Assembly: GCF_020559915.1 (NCBI RefSeq)
Contig: NZ_JAJCLZ010000001.1
Span: 124,001 to 188,000 of the forward strand
Direction: 5' to 3'
Length of the DNA stretch: 64,000 nt
DNA from: Ruminococcus sp. 210702-SL.1.03
GTDB taxonomy: Bacteria; Bacillota; Clostridia; Oscillospirales; Ruminococcaceae
Shown here: in pieces, positions 1 through 8,564 of the stretch
Numbering within the stretch: the stretch's first letter is position 1
Layout of the letters: each line of letters starts with the position of its first letter
Made by a program: the position numbers and the translations under genes
Notes under the pieces: model-generated
What the model was told of the DNA's origin: nothing
The model's database searches: none
What the model saw: the letters and a program-made list of their open reading frames with translations, nothing else

Positions 1-1
1 T

Positions 2-226
2 CTTTTCGGCACGGTGGTATTTATATTCGGCGGGCTGATAGTCGCGCTGAGCTATTTCTGCATACAGCTCGGGCTGATGAAAGCTTTCACGCAGATCTTC
101 GGCGAGAGCGAAACGCTGACGAAAGCCGCGCAGCTTTCCGACTGCGTATTTGCGGGATCTTTCGCAGCGGCGTTTTACATAGTCTGCGTTATCCTGCTGA
201 ACAAGGTCTACGAAGTTAGAAATTAA
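2..226 (+). CDS. C-terminal end of a membrane protein (5' truncated by window)
   Basis: An open frame runs in from the window edge and ends at 226, giving about 74 residues with two strongly hydrophobic segments separated by a short polar stretch (around GESETLTKAAQLSD) and a short basic tail (NKVYEVRN). A GTG at 14 could be read as a start, but the frame is open upstream with the same hydrophobic character and no ribosome binding site is visible, so this is most likely the last two transmembrane helices of a longer integral membrane protein. The family cannot be identified from this piece. A strong terminator follows 11 bp after the stop. Confidence 0.6.
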   Translation, partial: LFGTVVFIFGGLIVALSYFCIQLGLMKAFTQIFGESETLTKAAQLSDCVFAGSFAAAFYIVCVILLNKVYEVRN

Positions 227-236
227 CAAAAAATAA

Positions 237-270
237 GGGAACATCTTTTGCCGAGATGTTCCCTCTTTTT
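237..270. terminator. Bidirectional intrinsic terminator
   Basis: A perfect 10-bp stem (GGGAACATCT, 237-246, with AGATGTTCCC, 254-263) closes a 7-nt loop. It is followed by a T run on the plus strand and, read on the minus strand, by TTATTTTTT. It lies between convergent genes, the upstream membrane protein and valS, and probably stops both. Confidence 0.9.
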
Positions 271-282
271 ATATCTTGTGAT

Positions 283-2907
283 TTACTTGAGCGCTGCGAG
301 CGACTCTTCTATCTTCGCCATTTTTTCCTGAGCCTTAGCGAGCTTTTCTTTCTGCGCCGCGATGAGCTGTTCGGGGGCTTTCGCGAGGAAGCCCTGATTA
401 TTCAGTTTGCCTGAGAGGAAGTCGATGTCTTTCTGCACCTTTTTCTTCTCCTTATCGAGGCGTGCACGCTCCTTTTCGGTGTCTACGATGTCGGAGAGAG
501 GGATGAAAATTCTTGCCGCGTCGGTAACTGCGGTAACGGCGTCCTTAACGTCAGCCTTTTCAAGTATCTCCACCTCGCTTGCGGAAGCAAGACGCTCGAA
601 GAACATAACGCCGTTTGCGAAAACCTCGGGCTGAGCCGTTTCGATATAAAGCTTAGCCTTTACCGATGGCACAACGTTCATTTCGCTGCGGATATTTCTT
701 ACAGCCTTGATAGCCGCGATGATCTTGCCAAAGTCGATCTCCTCAGCCGAGAAGTTGAGCGACTCATCGTAAACGGGGTACTTTTCGAGCATGAGAATGC
801 TTGCGCCGTCGGTAAGGGTCTGCCAGATCTCTTCAGTGATGTACGGCATGAAGGGGTGCAGAAGCTTCAGCATACCTTTCATTACCCAAACGAGCACCGT
901 CTGCGCCGCCGCCGCGGTATCGCCGCCCGCCGCAATCCTCGGCTTAGTCAGCTCGATGTACCAGTCGCAGTAAACGTCCCAAATGAAGTCGTAAAGCTTA
1001 GCGACCGCTACGCCGAGGTCGAAGTTTGTAAGATTCTCATCGATCTCCTTAGCGAGGGTATTGAACTTGGAAACTATCCACTTGTCCTCGATGTTCATCT
1101 GCGCGGGCAGTGCATCGGCGGTAAAGCCATCGGGCAGGTTCATCATGATGAAGCGAGCCGCGTTCCAAAGCTTGTTTGCAAAGTTTCTGGAAGCCTTTAC
1201 CTTATCGTCTGAATAGCGCATATCGTTGCCGGGGGCGTTGCCCGTAGCGAGCATGAAACGCAGAGCGTCAGCGCCGTATTTGTCGATAACTTCCAGCGGG
1301 TCGATGCCGTTGCCGAGCGACTTAGACATCTTTCTGCCCTGCTCGTCGCGGACAAGACCGTGGATAAGAACGGTATCAAAAGGCTTTTCCTTCATATTTT
1401 CCATACCCGCAACTATCATGCGCGATACCCAGAACGGGATAATATCGTAGCCGGTAACGAGCGTGCTGGTCGGGTAGAAATACTTGAGGTCTTCGGTATC
1501 ATCGGGCCAGCCGAGGGTAGAGAACGGCCAAAGCGCCGAAGAGAACCATGTATCGAGGGTGTCGGGGTCTTGGCGCATGGGCTTGCCGCACTTAGGGCAA
1601 CAAACTTCGCTTTCCTTAGAAACCACCATTTCGCCGCAGTCGTCGCAGTAGAACGCGGGTATGCGGTGACCCCACCAAAGCTGGCGGGATATGCACCAAT
1701 CGCGAATATCGTTCATCCAATTAAGGTAATTCTTTTCAAATCTATCGGGCACGAACTTGATGTCGCCGTCCTCTACAGCCTTGATAGCAGGCTTGGCAAG
1801 CTCGTCCATCTTTACAAACCACTGGAGCGAAACACGAGGTTCTACGGTAGTGCCGCAGCGGTAGCAAGTACCGACGTTGTGCTCGTGGTCTTCAACTTCT
1901 ACGAGATAGCCGCCCTTTTCAAGGTCTTCGACTATCTTCTTTCTTGCTTCGTATCTATCCATGCCAGCATACTCGGGATAATCGTCAACTATCTTAGCGT
2001 CCTCGGTCAGAACGTTCAGAACGGGCAGATCGTGGCGCTTGCCGACCTCGAAGTCGTTGGGGTCATGCGCGGGGGTGATCTTAACTACGCCTGTACCGAA
2101 CTCCATGTCAACATAGCTGTCGGCGACAACGGGTATCTCTCTGCCAACGAGCGGCAGGATAAGGGTCTTGCCAACAATGTCCTTGTAACGCTCATCCTTG
2201 GGATTTACGGCAACTGCGGTATCGCCCAGCAGAGTTTCGGGACGGGTGGTAGCAAGCTCAACGTAGCCAGAGCCGTCTTTCAGCGGGTAGCGAAGATGCC
2301 AAAAATGACCCGCCTGATCTTCATACTCTACCTCGGCGTTTGAGATAGATGTACGGCAATGCGGACACCAGTTTATAATTCTTTCGCCGCGGTAGATAAG
2401 GCCTTTATTATAATAGTTTACAAACACGTCTTTAACAGCCTTGGAACAGCCCTCGTCGAGTGTGAAGCGCTCGCGCTCCCAGTCGCAGGATGAGCCGAGC
2501 TTTTTTAGCTGCGAAACTATTCTGCCGCCGTACTGCTCTTTCCAAGCCCATGCGCGCTTGAGGAAGCCATCTCTGCCGAGGTCGTCCTTTGTGACGCCCT
2601 CTTTGCGCATAGCCTCGACTATCTTAGCCTCGGTCGCGATGGAAGCGTGGTCGGTGCCGGGTACCCAGAGCGCGCAGTAGCCGCTCATTCTCTTCCAGCG
2701 GATAAGAATATCCTGAAGAGTGTTATCCAGCGCGTGACCCATGTGAAGCTGACCCGTTATATTCGGGGGCGGGATAACGATAGTGTAGGGCGTTTTTTCG
2801 GGGTCGCGCACTGCGTGGAAACAGTTTTCATCGACCCACATCTTATAGATTCTATCCTCAAAATCAGAGGGACTGTAAAGCTTATCCAGCTCTCTTTTCA
2901 TATTCAT
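283..2907 (-). CDS. valS: Valyl-tRNA synthetase
   Basis: Cytoplasmic class Ia aminoacyl-tRNA synthetase that charges tRNA-Val. The 874-residue length is normal. Near the N-terminus PPPNITGQLHMGHA carries the HIGH signature; GRKMSKSLGN is the KMSKS loop about two thirds along. Between them lie the editing (CP1) domain and two zinc-knuckle-like cysteine pairs (CYRCG, CCPKCG). The C-terminal 70 residues are a charged coiled coil (tRNA-binding arm) ending in EESLAALK. A start six bases further in (2901) also fits: an AAAGGA lies 3 nt before the first ATG and 9 nt before the second, so the shorter form may be the true one. No T-box consensus was found in the roughly 140-nt leader. Confidence 0.98.
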   Translation of the reverse strand: MNMKRELDKLYSPSDFEDRIYKMWVDENCFHAVRDPEKTPYTIVIPPPNITGQLHMGHALDNTLQDILIRWKRMSGYCALWVPGTDHASIATEAKIVEAMRKEGVTKDDLGRDGFLKRAWAWKEQYGGRIVSQLKKLGSSCDWERERFTLDEGCSKAVKDVFVNYYNKGLIYRGERIINWCPHCRTSISNAEVEYEDQAGHFWHLRYPLKDGSGYVELATTRPETLLGDTAVAVNPKDERYKDIVGKTLILPLVGREIPVVADSYVDMEFGTGVVKITPAHDPNDFEVGKRHDLPVLNVLTEDAKIVDDYPEYAGMDRYEARKKIVEDLEKGGYLVEVEDHEHNVGTCYRCGTTVEPRVSLQWFVKMDELAKPAIKAVEDGDIKFVPDRFEKNYLNWMNDIRDWCISRQLWWGHRIPAFYCDDCGEMVVSKESEVCCPKCGKPMRQDPDTLDTWFSSALWPFSTLGWPDDTEDLKYFYPTSTLVTGYDIIPFWVSRMIVAGMENMKEKPFDTVLIHGLVRDEQGRKMSKSLGNGIDPLEVIDKYGADALRFMLATGNAPGNDMRYSDDKVKASRNFANKLWNAARFIMMNLPDGFTADALPAQMNIEDKWIVSKFNTLAKEIDENLTNFDLGVAVAKLYDFIWDVYCDWYIELTKPRIAAGGDTAAAAQTVLVWVMKGMLKLLHPFMPYITEEIWQTLTDGASILMLEKYPVYDESLNFSAEEIDFGKIIAAIKAVRNIRSEMNVVPSVKAKLYIETAQPEVFANGVMFFERLASASEVEILEKADVKDAVTAVTDAARIFIPLSDIVDTEKERARLDKEKKKVQKDIDFLSGKLNNQGFLAKAPEQLIAAQKEKLAKAQEKMAKIEESLAALK

Positions 2908-3053
2908 CTATCCTTTCAGCAAGTTTTGTAATTATGTTCAAACGAATTTTAAACCTGCCGCTCGACTCGCGTATCCATTTCAAAGGTAAGTCGGCGGAGT
3001 ATAGCTATTTTCATATCCATAAAAAGCACTTCCGTAACAAAACATATATTTAT

Positions 3054-3082
3054 ATTATCTCACATATTCCGTCGATTGTCAA
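3054..3082 (-). promoter_or_regulatory. valS promoter
   Basis: On the minus strand TTGACA (3077-3082) and GATAAT (3054-3059) are separated by exactly 17 bp, a near-consensus sigma-A promoter. The predicted start lies about 140 nt upstream of valS. Confidence 0.8.
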
Positions 3083-3160
3083 GGGGTAACGGCAGAAAAT
3101 CACGGGTTTGGGCAGCAAAATGCGTAAATGTGCTTTTCAACAAAATTAACAAAATATCGC

Positions 3161-3189
3161 TTTACTTTTCGTGAAAAATGTGCTATACT
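3161..3189 (+). promoter_or_regulatory. Promoter for the 3222-5609 operon
   Basis: TTTACT (3161-3166) and TATACT (3184-3189) are 17 bp apart. The predicted transcript starts about 25 nt before the AGGAGG ribosome binding site of the first gene. Confidence 0.75.
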
Positions 3190-3221
3190 ATTTAATACAC
3201 AACTTTAGGAGGACAAATTTC

Positions 3222-3734
3222 ATGGACGTTTTCAAGGAATATATTGTAAAAAGAGAGCTTTCGCAGGGAGAAAAGACCTCGAAGATCTTCACGATAGCCG
3301 CGGCAGTAGCGCTCGCCGCTTTCTTTATACTGCTGACTTTCAACACGACGCTGACGCTTTTCGGCTTTGTGTTTGCAGGACTGAGCATTTTCATCGGCTA
3401 CCAGCTAATCACGAAACTTTTCGTTGAGTACGAATACATTCTCACGAACGCCGACCTCGACATCGACAAGATCATAAATCAGGCTAAGCGAAACAGACTT
3501 TGCACCATCGACCTGCACAAGGTCAGCGAGTACGGCGTTGTAAACGGCGATTTTGCCGTTGGCGAGGACGAAACGCTTGTCAAGGCGGGCGCGAATAACC
3601 CTGAGCTTACCGATTATTACCTGCGTTTTACGCACCGCGAGTTCGGAAAAGGCGTGCTGGTATTTACCCCCAGCACCGAAATGACCCAGCTTATGAAGCC
3701 GTTTTTTCCGAGAAATGCGGTGAGCAAGCTGTGA
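3222..3734 (+). CDS. Small membrane protein with cytoplasmic domain, unknown function
   Basis: 170-residue protein. The start at 3222 is chosen because TTTAGGAGGAC lies 8 nt upstream; an upstream GTG (3171) would overlap the promoter. Residues about 22-65 contain two adjacent hydrophobic helices (IAAAVALAAFFILL and LFGFVFAGLSIFIGYQLI), giving a membrane hairpin, followed by a soluble domain of about 100 residues (from EYEYILTNADLDIDKII) ending in a PFFPRN motif. This arrangement, with the EYxxTNxDLDID segment, recurs in uncharacterised Clostridia proteins, but I cannot name a function. Its stop overlaps the GTG start of acpS, so the two are translationally coupled. Confidence 0.8.
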   Translation: MDVFKEYIVKRELSQGEKTSKIFTIAAAVALAAFFILLTFNTTLTLFGFVFAGLSIFIGYQLITKLFVEYEYILTNADLDIDKIINQAKRNRLCTIDLHKVSEYGVVNGDFAVGEDETLVKAGANNPELTDYYLRFTHREFGKGVLVFTPSTEMTQLMKPFFPRNAVSKL

Positions 3735-4105
3735 AATACCGCGTTGGCTGCGACCTGCAAGAAGTCGAGAGAGTGAAAAATGCGGCTCAGAGAGATAGTT
3801 TTTGCCGCCGTGCCTTTTCAAATGAGGAGCGGCGGCGTTTTTCTCAGATGAAAGACCCTTACCAATCAATGGCAGGGACTTGGGCGGCGAAAGAGGCGTT
3901 CGCGAAGGCACTGGGCACGGGCGTGCGCGGTTTTTCGCTGAATGAGATCACCGTAGCGCACGATGAGCTTGGCGCGCCTTACCTAAAACTGGAGGGTGCG
4001 GCAGCACAGGCGGCGGCGGGACTGGAATTTTCGATAAGCATTTCGCACACGCGCGAGCTGGCTCAGGCGGTGTGCATCGCGGAAAGGAGCGATAAAGATG
4101 AATAG
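3731..4105 (+). CDS. acpS: Holo-[acyl-carrier-protein] synthase
   Basis: Transfers the 4'-phosphopantetheine arm of coenzyme A to apo-ACP for fatty acid synthesis. At 124 residues it has the family size. Visible motifs are GCDLQEVERV (metal-binding Asp), FSNEERRRF, the WAAKEAFAKALGTG signature with the catalytic/metal Glu, and SISISHTRELAQA near the end. It starts with GTG within the overlap GTGA that ends the previous gene. Its 3' end overlaps the next gene by 8 bp, so the cluster is a tight operon; acpS next to the NAD(P)HX repair gene is a common bacterial arrangement. Confidence 0.97.
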   Translation: MKYRVGCDLQEVERVKNAAQRDSFCRRAFSNEERRRFSQMKDPYQSMAGTWAAKEAFAKALGTGVRGFSLNEITVAHDELGAPYLKLEGAAAQAAAGLEFSISISHTRELAQAVCIAERSDKDE

Positions 4106-5609
4106 ACTATTAACGCCTCAGCAGATGTCGCAGGCGGAAAAGGCTTCGGAAGCGCTGGGCGTTTCGCTCTGGGAGCTTATGCAGAACGCGGGAGCGCAGT
4201 TGGCGAGAACAGTCGAGAGTGCGGCGGCGCGAATCGGTGCGAAAAACATTCTGGTTCTCTGCGGGTCGGGCAACAACGGCGGCGACGGTTCAGTCTGCGC
4301 TTCCTTACTGGCGGACAAATTTGACGTCAGCGCGGCCTACGTCTGTGGCGAGCCTAAGACCGAGCTTGCGAAGAAAGCTTTTGCGCTCAATGGCAGCAAA
4401 AAAGTGAAGATCATTACAGAAAACGTTGATTTTGGCGATGCAGATATAGTTGTAGACTGCATTTTCGGCACGGGTTTTCACGGCGAGTTTCGCGAGAACA
4501 TACAGTTTTTGATGAGCAGATTTGCACGATCTGACACCTACAAGATAGCGTGCGATATGCCGAGCGGTGTTGACTGCCTACGCGGAAAGATCGCAGCTGA
4601 AACGGTAAAGTTCGACGAAACGATCACTTTTCACGCGATTAAGTTCGGAATGGCGCTCAAACCTGCGCTTTCTGTATGCGGAAAGATCGAAATTGCGAAC
4701 ATCGGAATTCCCGACGGCTGGGAAGAGTACCTCGATGACCGCATGTCTTCTCACGAGATTTTCGGCAGCGAATTGCACAAAATGTTACCTGCGCGTCCCG
4801 AATACTCACACAAGGGAACGTTCGGAAAAGTCCTGCTGATCTGCGGGAGTGAAAATTACATCGGCGCGGCGGCGATATGTTCGCGTGCGGCGCTTCACAC
4901 CGGCTGCGGGATAGTGAACCTTGCTGCTCCGCACAGCGTGATCTCGATAATTGCGGCGAGCGCGCCCGAGTGCATTTACACTCCGCTTGAAACAGAGGGC
5001 GGCACGATCAGCAGTTGCGAGATAGATAAACTGGTCGGATTGGCAAATTCACACAGTGCTGTTGCGGTCGGCTGCGGCATCGGCAGGAGCGAAAACACGC
5101 GCAGGCTTGTCGAAGCGTTGGTAAAAAAAGTGCGTGTACCGCTGCTTATCGACGCGGACGGAATAAATCAGCTCGCGCTGAATATAGATGTACTGAGGGA
5201 CAAGAATTGTGAGATAGTTCTGACTCCGCACATCGGCGAACTGGCAAGGCTGAGCGGTCGGACGACGGCAGAGGCTTCGGCTGAGCGGTACGCGATCTGC
5301 CGCGAGCTGAGCGAGAAGTACGGCGTGACACTGCACAGCAAGGACACGACTTCTGTGACGTTCAGCAATGGAAAAGCGGCTGTCACGAATTTTGGCTGTT
5401 CGGCACTTGCAAAAGGCGGCTCGGGCGATATGCTTGCGGGCGTTATCGCATCGCTGCTTGCGCAGGGCGTTACGGCGGCGGAAGCTTGCGCGTTGGGCGA
5501 TTACATATGCGGAAAAACTGCGGAAATACTATGTGAAAAGTACTCACCTGCTGCCGTCACGGCGAGCGATATTATAAACGCTTTTAAGGAAACTCTCACG
5601 ATTTTGTAA
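4098..5609 (+). CDS. nnr: Bifunctional NAD(P)H-hydrate epimerase / ADP-dependent NAD(P)H-hydrate dehydratase
   Basis: Metabolite-repair enzyme that restores damaged NADHX and NADPHX. The N-terminal roughly 215 residues are the YjeF_N epimerase domain (MQNAGAQLA, then LCGSGNNGGDGSVCA, then the acidic VDCIFGTGF). The C-terminal roughly 280 residues are the ribokinase-fold dehydratase (LLICGSENYIGAA, VAVGCGIGR, LLIDADGIN, LTPHIGELARL, and ALAKGGSGDMLAGVIASLL with the catalytic GSGD). The 503 residues match the fused bacterial form. It overlaps acpS by 8 bp and ends the operon, followed by a terminator at 5654-5685. Confidence 0.96.
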   Translation: MNRLLTPQQMSQAEKASEALGVSLWELMQNAGAQLARTVESAAARIGAKNILVLCGSGNNGGDGSVCASLLADKFDVSAAYVCGEPKTELAKKAFALNGSKKVKIITENVDFGDADIVVDCIFGTGFHGEFRENIQFLMSRFARSDTYKIACDMPSGVDCLRGKIAAETVKFDETITFHAIKFGMALKPALSVCGKIEIANIGIPDGWEEYLDDRMSSHEIFGSELHKMLPARPEYSHKGTFGKVLLICGSENYIGAAAICSRAALHTGCGIVNLAAPHSVISIIAASAPECIYTPLETEGGTISSCEIDKLVGLANSHSAVAVGCGIGRSENTRRLVEALVKKVRVPLLIDADGINQLALNIDVLRDKNCEIVLTPHIGELARLSGRTTAEASAERYAICRELSEKYGVTLHSKDTTSVTFSNGKAAVTNFGCSALAKGGSGDMLAGVIASLLAQGVTAAEACALGDYICGKTAEILCEKYSPAAVTASDIINAFKETLTIL

Positions 5610-5653
5610 ATTACGATTGTCAACAATTTGCAAGTTAACAAGCTTGATTATGC

Positions 5654-5685
5654 AAAAGTCCCCCATCGGTTTGGGGGACTTTTTT
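5654..5685 (+). terminator. Intrinsic terminator after nnr
   Basis: AAGTCCCCC pairs with GGGGGACTT around an ATCGGTTT loop and is followed directly by a T run. The ribosome binding site of the next gene (GGAGGGG) begins within a few bases of the T run, so the downstream gene may depend partly on readthrough or on a promoter inside 5610-5655. Confidence 0.85.
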
Positions 5686-5699
5686 ATGGAGGGGTCTGA

Positions 5700-6161
5700 A
5701 TGAAAAGATTTATACTGATGTGTATGTGTATCTGCGCGATCTCGACGGCATCGGCGTGCGGCAATTCAAAGAGTGCGGAGATCTCGCTGCCGAAAAGCTA
5801 CACGGTTACCGCCGATATTTCCAGTGACGATTTTGCAGGAAAAGCGCAGTTTGAGCGATTAGAGGGCGGCTGGCAGATAAGCGTCAGCGAGCCGAAAACG
5901 CTCGCGGGAATGGAAATTTCGCTGACTGACGCCGACTGCAAGATAAGTTTTGAGGAAATGGAGCAGACTTTTTCACGCGAGGAGTTGCCCGCAAATTCGC
6001 CGATATTTTTGACGGTGCGGGTGTTGGAAAAATGCGCGGCGGGAAAAGTCAGCGGTAAAATCAGCAGTGAGGATTACGATGTTGAGATGAAAAACGACAA
6101 ACCGAAAAGCGCTGAGATCGGCGAAATGAGTGTAAAGTTCAGCAAATTTGCAAAAAAATAA
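5700..6161 (+). CDS. Putative small secreted lipoprotein, unknown function
   Basis: 153 residues with a short signal peptide (MKRFILMCMCICAISTASAC) in which the Cys at about residue 20 sits in a weak lipobox (ASAC). It is followed by polar NSKSAEIS and a compact beta-rich region with no recognised motif (AKAxFERLEGGWQISVSEP, then LEKCAAGKVSGKISS). GGAGGGG lies 6 nt before the ATG. It has no partner gene: it is isolated between a terminator and a convergent lipoprotein gene. Probably membrane anchored on the outside; function unknown. Confidence 0.75.
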   Translation: MKRFILMCMCICAISTASACGNSKSAEISLPKSYTVTADISSDDFAGKAQFERLEGGWQISVSEPKTLAGMEISLTDADCKISFEEMEQTFSREELPANSPIFLTVRVLEKCAAGKVSGKISSEDYDVEMKNDKPKSAEIGEMSVKFSKFAKK

Positions 6162-6182
6162 ACCGCACAGCGTGTGTGCGGT
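6152..6182 (-). terminator. Terminator of the 6200-7114 lipoprotein gene
   Basis: ACCGCACA (6162-6169) pairs with TGTGCGGT (6175-6182). Read on the minus strand, the stem is followed by TTATTTTTTT. On the plus strand there is no good T run, so termination is mainly for the minus-strand gene; the T run overlaps the 3' end of the convergent plus-strand gene. Confidence 0.75.
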
Positions 6183-6199
6183 CTATTATGTAAACTGAA

Positions 6200-7114
6200 T
6201 TATTCAGCGTGTGCGCCAATGGAAACGGGCAGAACATTGCCGTCCTCATCCTTAAAGGTGATGTCTGCAACGTAGAAATCAGCCTGGTTAGGAATGGTCC
6301 ATCTCAGAAAGGTAAAGTACTGAGGAGTGTCAACAGCGCTGAAAGGTCCAAGCAGACCGGGACGAACGCTAAACTTGTAAGTAGCCCACTCAGAAGTCCA
6401 CTCAGATTCGCTGATCTGGTTGTCAAGTTCCTTCCAACCGAGCTTGTCAGGATCTTCGCCAGCCTGCGAGCAAAGAGCGCCCATGAAGTTGCCGGGAACG
6501 AGCGACTCAGTACCGTCATCAGCTACGAAGTTGCCAACAGCCTTGGTCATGAACTCGATGTCGATGGTGAATACCTTGTCAAGAGTATCGGTCTTGCCAG
6601 CAAAGATCTTGGACATATCGAACTGGATCTTCGGAACCTTGTAACCGAGAGAAGGATCTTCTTCATCCTTAAGGGTCAGAACCTGACAACGGAGCATAGG
6701 AACGCCCTCGACCTCTTCAATAGAGAATTCAACGTCAGATTCATCGTTCTCAAAGTTTGCCTCGTTCATAGTCTTTACGAAATCAGCAGGATCCATGCTG
6801 GTGTCGAATACGAGAGAAGCGGTCTCGAGATCCTGAAGAGTTGCAGGCATCTCAGAGATAGGCTTAGGCTCAGCGGCATCGCCCTCTGCAGCGGATTCAT
6901 CAGCAGCGGACTCTTCGGTAGCAGATTCATCAGCAGCGGACTCTTCAGCAGCGGATTCCTCGGTAGCAGATTCATCAGCAGCAGAGCTGGCCGCGGTGGT
7001 AGTGGTGCTCTCAGCAGCCTTGCTGGAGCTGTCCTTAGAATCATCACTGCCGCAAGCAGTCATCATAGATGCTGCGATAATAGTCGCAACAGTGCAAGCT
7101 AAAAACTTTTTCAT
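6200..7114 (-). CDS. Lipoprotein with Ser/Ala/Glu linker, unknown function
   Basis: 304 residues. The signal peptide ends in the lipobox MTAC (Cys about residue 21), so the protein should be diacylglycerol-anchored outside the cell. Residues about 22-85 are a low-complexity linker with repeated ADESA/TEESA units. The C-terminal domain (from about 90) starts LQDLETASLVFDTSMDPADF and contains IPNQADFYVADITFKDEDG near the end, reminiscent of carbohydrate-binding or beta-sandwich lipoprotein domains; I assign no function. GGAGG lies 9 nt before the ATG. The gene is monocistronic, with its own promoter and terminator. A second lipoprotein with the same linker style lies at 53824-54567. Confidence 0.85.
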   Translation of the reverse strand: MKKFLACTVATIIAASMMTACGSDDSKDSSSKAAESTTTTAASSAADESATEESAAEESAADESATEESAADESAAEGDAAEPKPISEMPATLQDLETASLVFDTSMDPADFVKTMNEANFENDESDVEFSIEEVEGVPMLRCQVLTLKDEEDPSLGYKVPKIQFDMSKIFAGKTDTLDKVFTIDIEFMTKAVGNFVADDGTESLVPGNFMGALCSQAGEDPDKLGWKELDNQISESEWTSEWATYKFSVRPGLLGPFSAVDTPQYFTFLRWTIPNQADFYVADITFKDEDGNVLPVSIGAHAE

Positions 7115-7164
7115 AAGTAATTACCTCCAAAAATAATTGTTCATACAGAACCATTTACTTTTAA

Positions 7165-7193
7165 AGTATAACACAAATGCCGAAAATATTCAA
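7165..7193 (-). promoter_or_regulatory. Promoter of the 6200-7114 lipoprotein gene
   Basis: On the minus strand TTGAAT (7188-7193) and TATACT (7165-7170) are separated by 17 bp, about 45 nt upstream of the start codon. Confidence 0.7.
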
Positions 7194-7271
7194 TATACTA
7201 AATGTACAATTATCCATTTTACTTTTGTTCATACTGCACAGATAACGTTTTCATATTCATACAATATATAC

Positions 7272-7303
7272 AAAAAAGGCACTGCCCGAGAGCAATGCCT
7301 TTT
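7272..7303 (-). terminator. Terminator of the surface-protein gene
   Basis: On the minus strand AAAAGGCA pairs with TGCCTTTT. The stem extends inward through TTGC/GCAG with one wobble pair and is followed by a T run, about 30 bp past the stop at 7335. Confidence 0.85.
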
Positions 7304-7334
7304 ATTATTTGCAATTATTCAGCTATGCTAAAAA

Positions 7335-8327
7335 TTACTTCTTGCGGGAAACTACGATAGCTGCGCCTGCAAGAGCAGCGATAGCCAGACCTACGCCTGC
7401 AGCTGCACCGGACTCTGCGTTAGCAGTGTTATCGGAAGCACCGGCATCCTTAGCGGAAGAAGTAGAAGCACTGCCCTTGGAAGTGCTTCCGCCGTTGGAA
7501 CCACCTTTGGAACCGCCCTTAGAGCTGGAAGAAGCAGAGTTCGAGCTGCTTCCGGAGGAAGAACCGGAAGAAGAGCCGGAGGAAGTAGTGCTGCCGTCAC
7601 CGGAGCTAGTAGTGCCTTCGCCCTCGATCTGCTTGTTGATGTCAGCGTTAGGAATCTTCTCAGGAGTCGAAGCGCCATTACCGAACATGGTGAATACAAC
7701 GTAGGAGTTCTCATCATCGGACTTAGCCTCGTCATAAGCATGATATTCCCAAGTAGTGTCAGCATCTGCAACAACAGTTACAGTGACGGTAACGCTGGAA
7801 ACATCGTCATTGGTCAGCATGAACTGTGCCCAGTTGCCGTTGAACTTGGTAGGGCCGGAATCCCAGCCGTTCAGCTCAGCAGCACCCTTAGCTTCGTTTT
7901 CAGTGTACTTTACAGTGCTCTTTTCTTTATCAGCAGGAGCGTCAGCGTTCCAAGAAGTCTGTACAGTCCAGCAAGTATCATCAGAACCAGCGTCAGCATC
8001 AGCACCCTTGTAGATGTTGCCAGCGTCACTATGTACAGTCATGGAAACCTTAGCGTTCTTCATATGTCCAACCTGGAAGTTGAAACCGCAGGTCCAGGTG
8101 CTGGGCGATCCATCTTCGCTGGTGTTTTCAGCAAGCAGGATACCGTCGTTATCACCGCTGGGGCCGATCTTATCTGCATAATCAGAAAGCTTGAATGTGT
8201 AAGTCCATTCGCCAGTCGCATTGTAGAATTCATTATCTACAGGAGCTTCAGCAGATGCAGGCATTGCTACCGCAGCAGCGATGATAGCAGCAGCGGACAT
8301 TCCTGCGAAAATCTTAGAAATTTTCAT
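7335..8327 (-). CDS. Secreted surface protein with Ser/Gly-rich stalk and C-terminal membrane anchor
   Basis: 330 residues from the start at 8327, chosen because GGAGGAG lies 7 nt upstream; an in-frame ATG at 8345 precedes that site and is unlikely. A signal peptide (to about ASAEAPV) is followed by a domain of about 200 residues rich in Trp, Asp and aromatic residues (TGEWTYTFKLSDYADKI, NGWDSGPTKFNGNWAQF). Then comes a long Ser/Gly/Thr stalk (about residues 235-300), a hydrophobic helix (AAAGVGLAIAALAGAAIVV) and a basic tail SRKK. The tail resembles a sortase or stop-transfer anchor, but no LPXTG-type motif is visible. Probably a cell-surface binding protein; ligand unknown. Confidence 0.85.
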   Translation of the reverse strand: MKISKIFAGMSAAAIIAAAVAMPASAEAPVDNEFYNATGEWTYTFKLSDYADKIGPSGDNDGILLAENTSEDGSPSTWTCGFNFQVGHMKNAKVSMTVHSDAGNIYKGADADAGSDDTCWTVQTSWNADAPADKEKSTVKYTENEAKGAAELNGWDSGPTKFNGNWAQFMLTNDDVSSVTVTVTVVADADTTWEYHAYDEAKSDDENSYVVFTMFGNGASTPEKIPNADINKQIEGEGTTSSGDGSTTSSGSSSGSSSGSSSNSASSSSKGGSKGGSNGGSTSKGSASTSSAKDAGASDNTANAESGAAAGVGLAIAALAGAAIVVSRKK

Positions 8328-8405
8328 TTTAAATCTCCTCCACATTAATTAGTGTAATTTAGAATTTACAGTACGCCCATTGCGCACCGTTCTAATTCAA
8401 TATTT

Positions 8406-8434
8406 ATTATAACAGAAAAACGCCGTAAAATCAA
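8406..8434 (-). promoter_or_regulatory. Promoter of the surface-protein gene
   Basis: On the minus strand TTGATT (8429-8434) and TATAAT (8406-8411) are 17 bp apart, about 80 nt upstream of the start codon. Confidence 0.8.
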
Positions 8435-8564
8435 GGGCTTTTGTGAAATTTGTTTTCAAAAATACGTCAAATTTCTTACGAAATTCCCGCCATGAATTTG
8501 TGCAGTATTTACAGAAAACGTTTACTTATGCTCACTCCAAATATCTTTTTGGAGTGCCGCGCGG

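Noticed and set aside
1360-2343. 327-residue open frame on the plus strand opposite valS
   Set aside because: It is entirely antisense to a well-conserved gene, has no ribosome binding site or recognisable motif, and reflects codon bias of valS.
2908-3053. T-box leader for valS
   Set aside because: valS of Firmicutes often has a T-box, but the leader is only about 140 nt and lacks the conserved T-box sequence and an antiterminator/terminator pair.
6850-7000. Short repeats in the lipoprotein linkers as a possible CRISPR or tandem repeat array
   Set aside because: The repeats are codon-level repeats of ADESA/TEESA units inside an open frame, with no unique spacers.
8531-8556. Hairpin CACTCCAAA/TTTGGAGTG after the VWA gene as a terminator
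   Set aside because: The stem is good, but no T run follows on the minus strand, so termination there is not supported.
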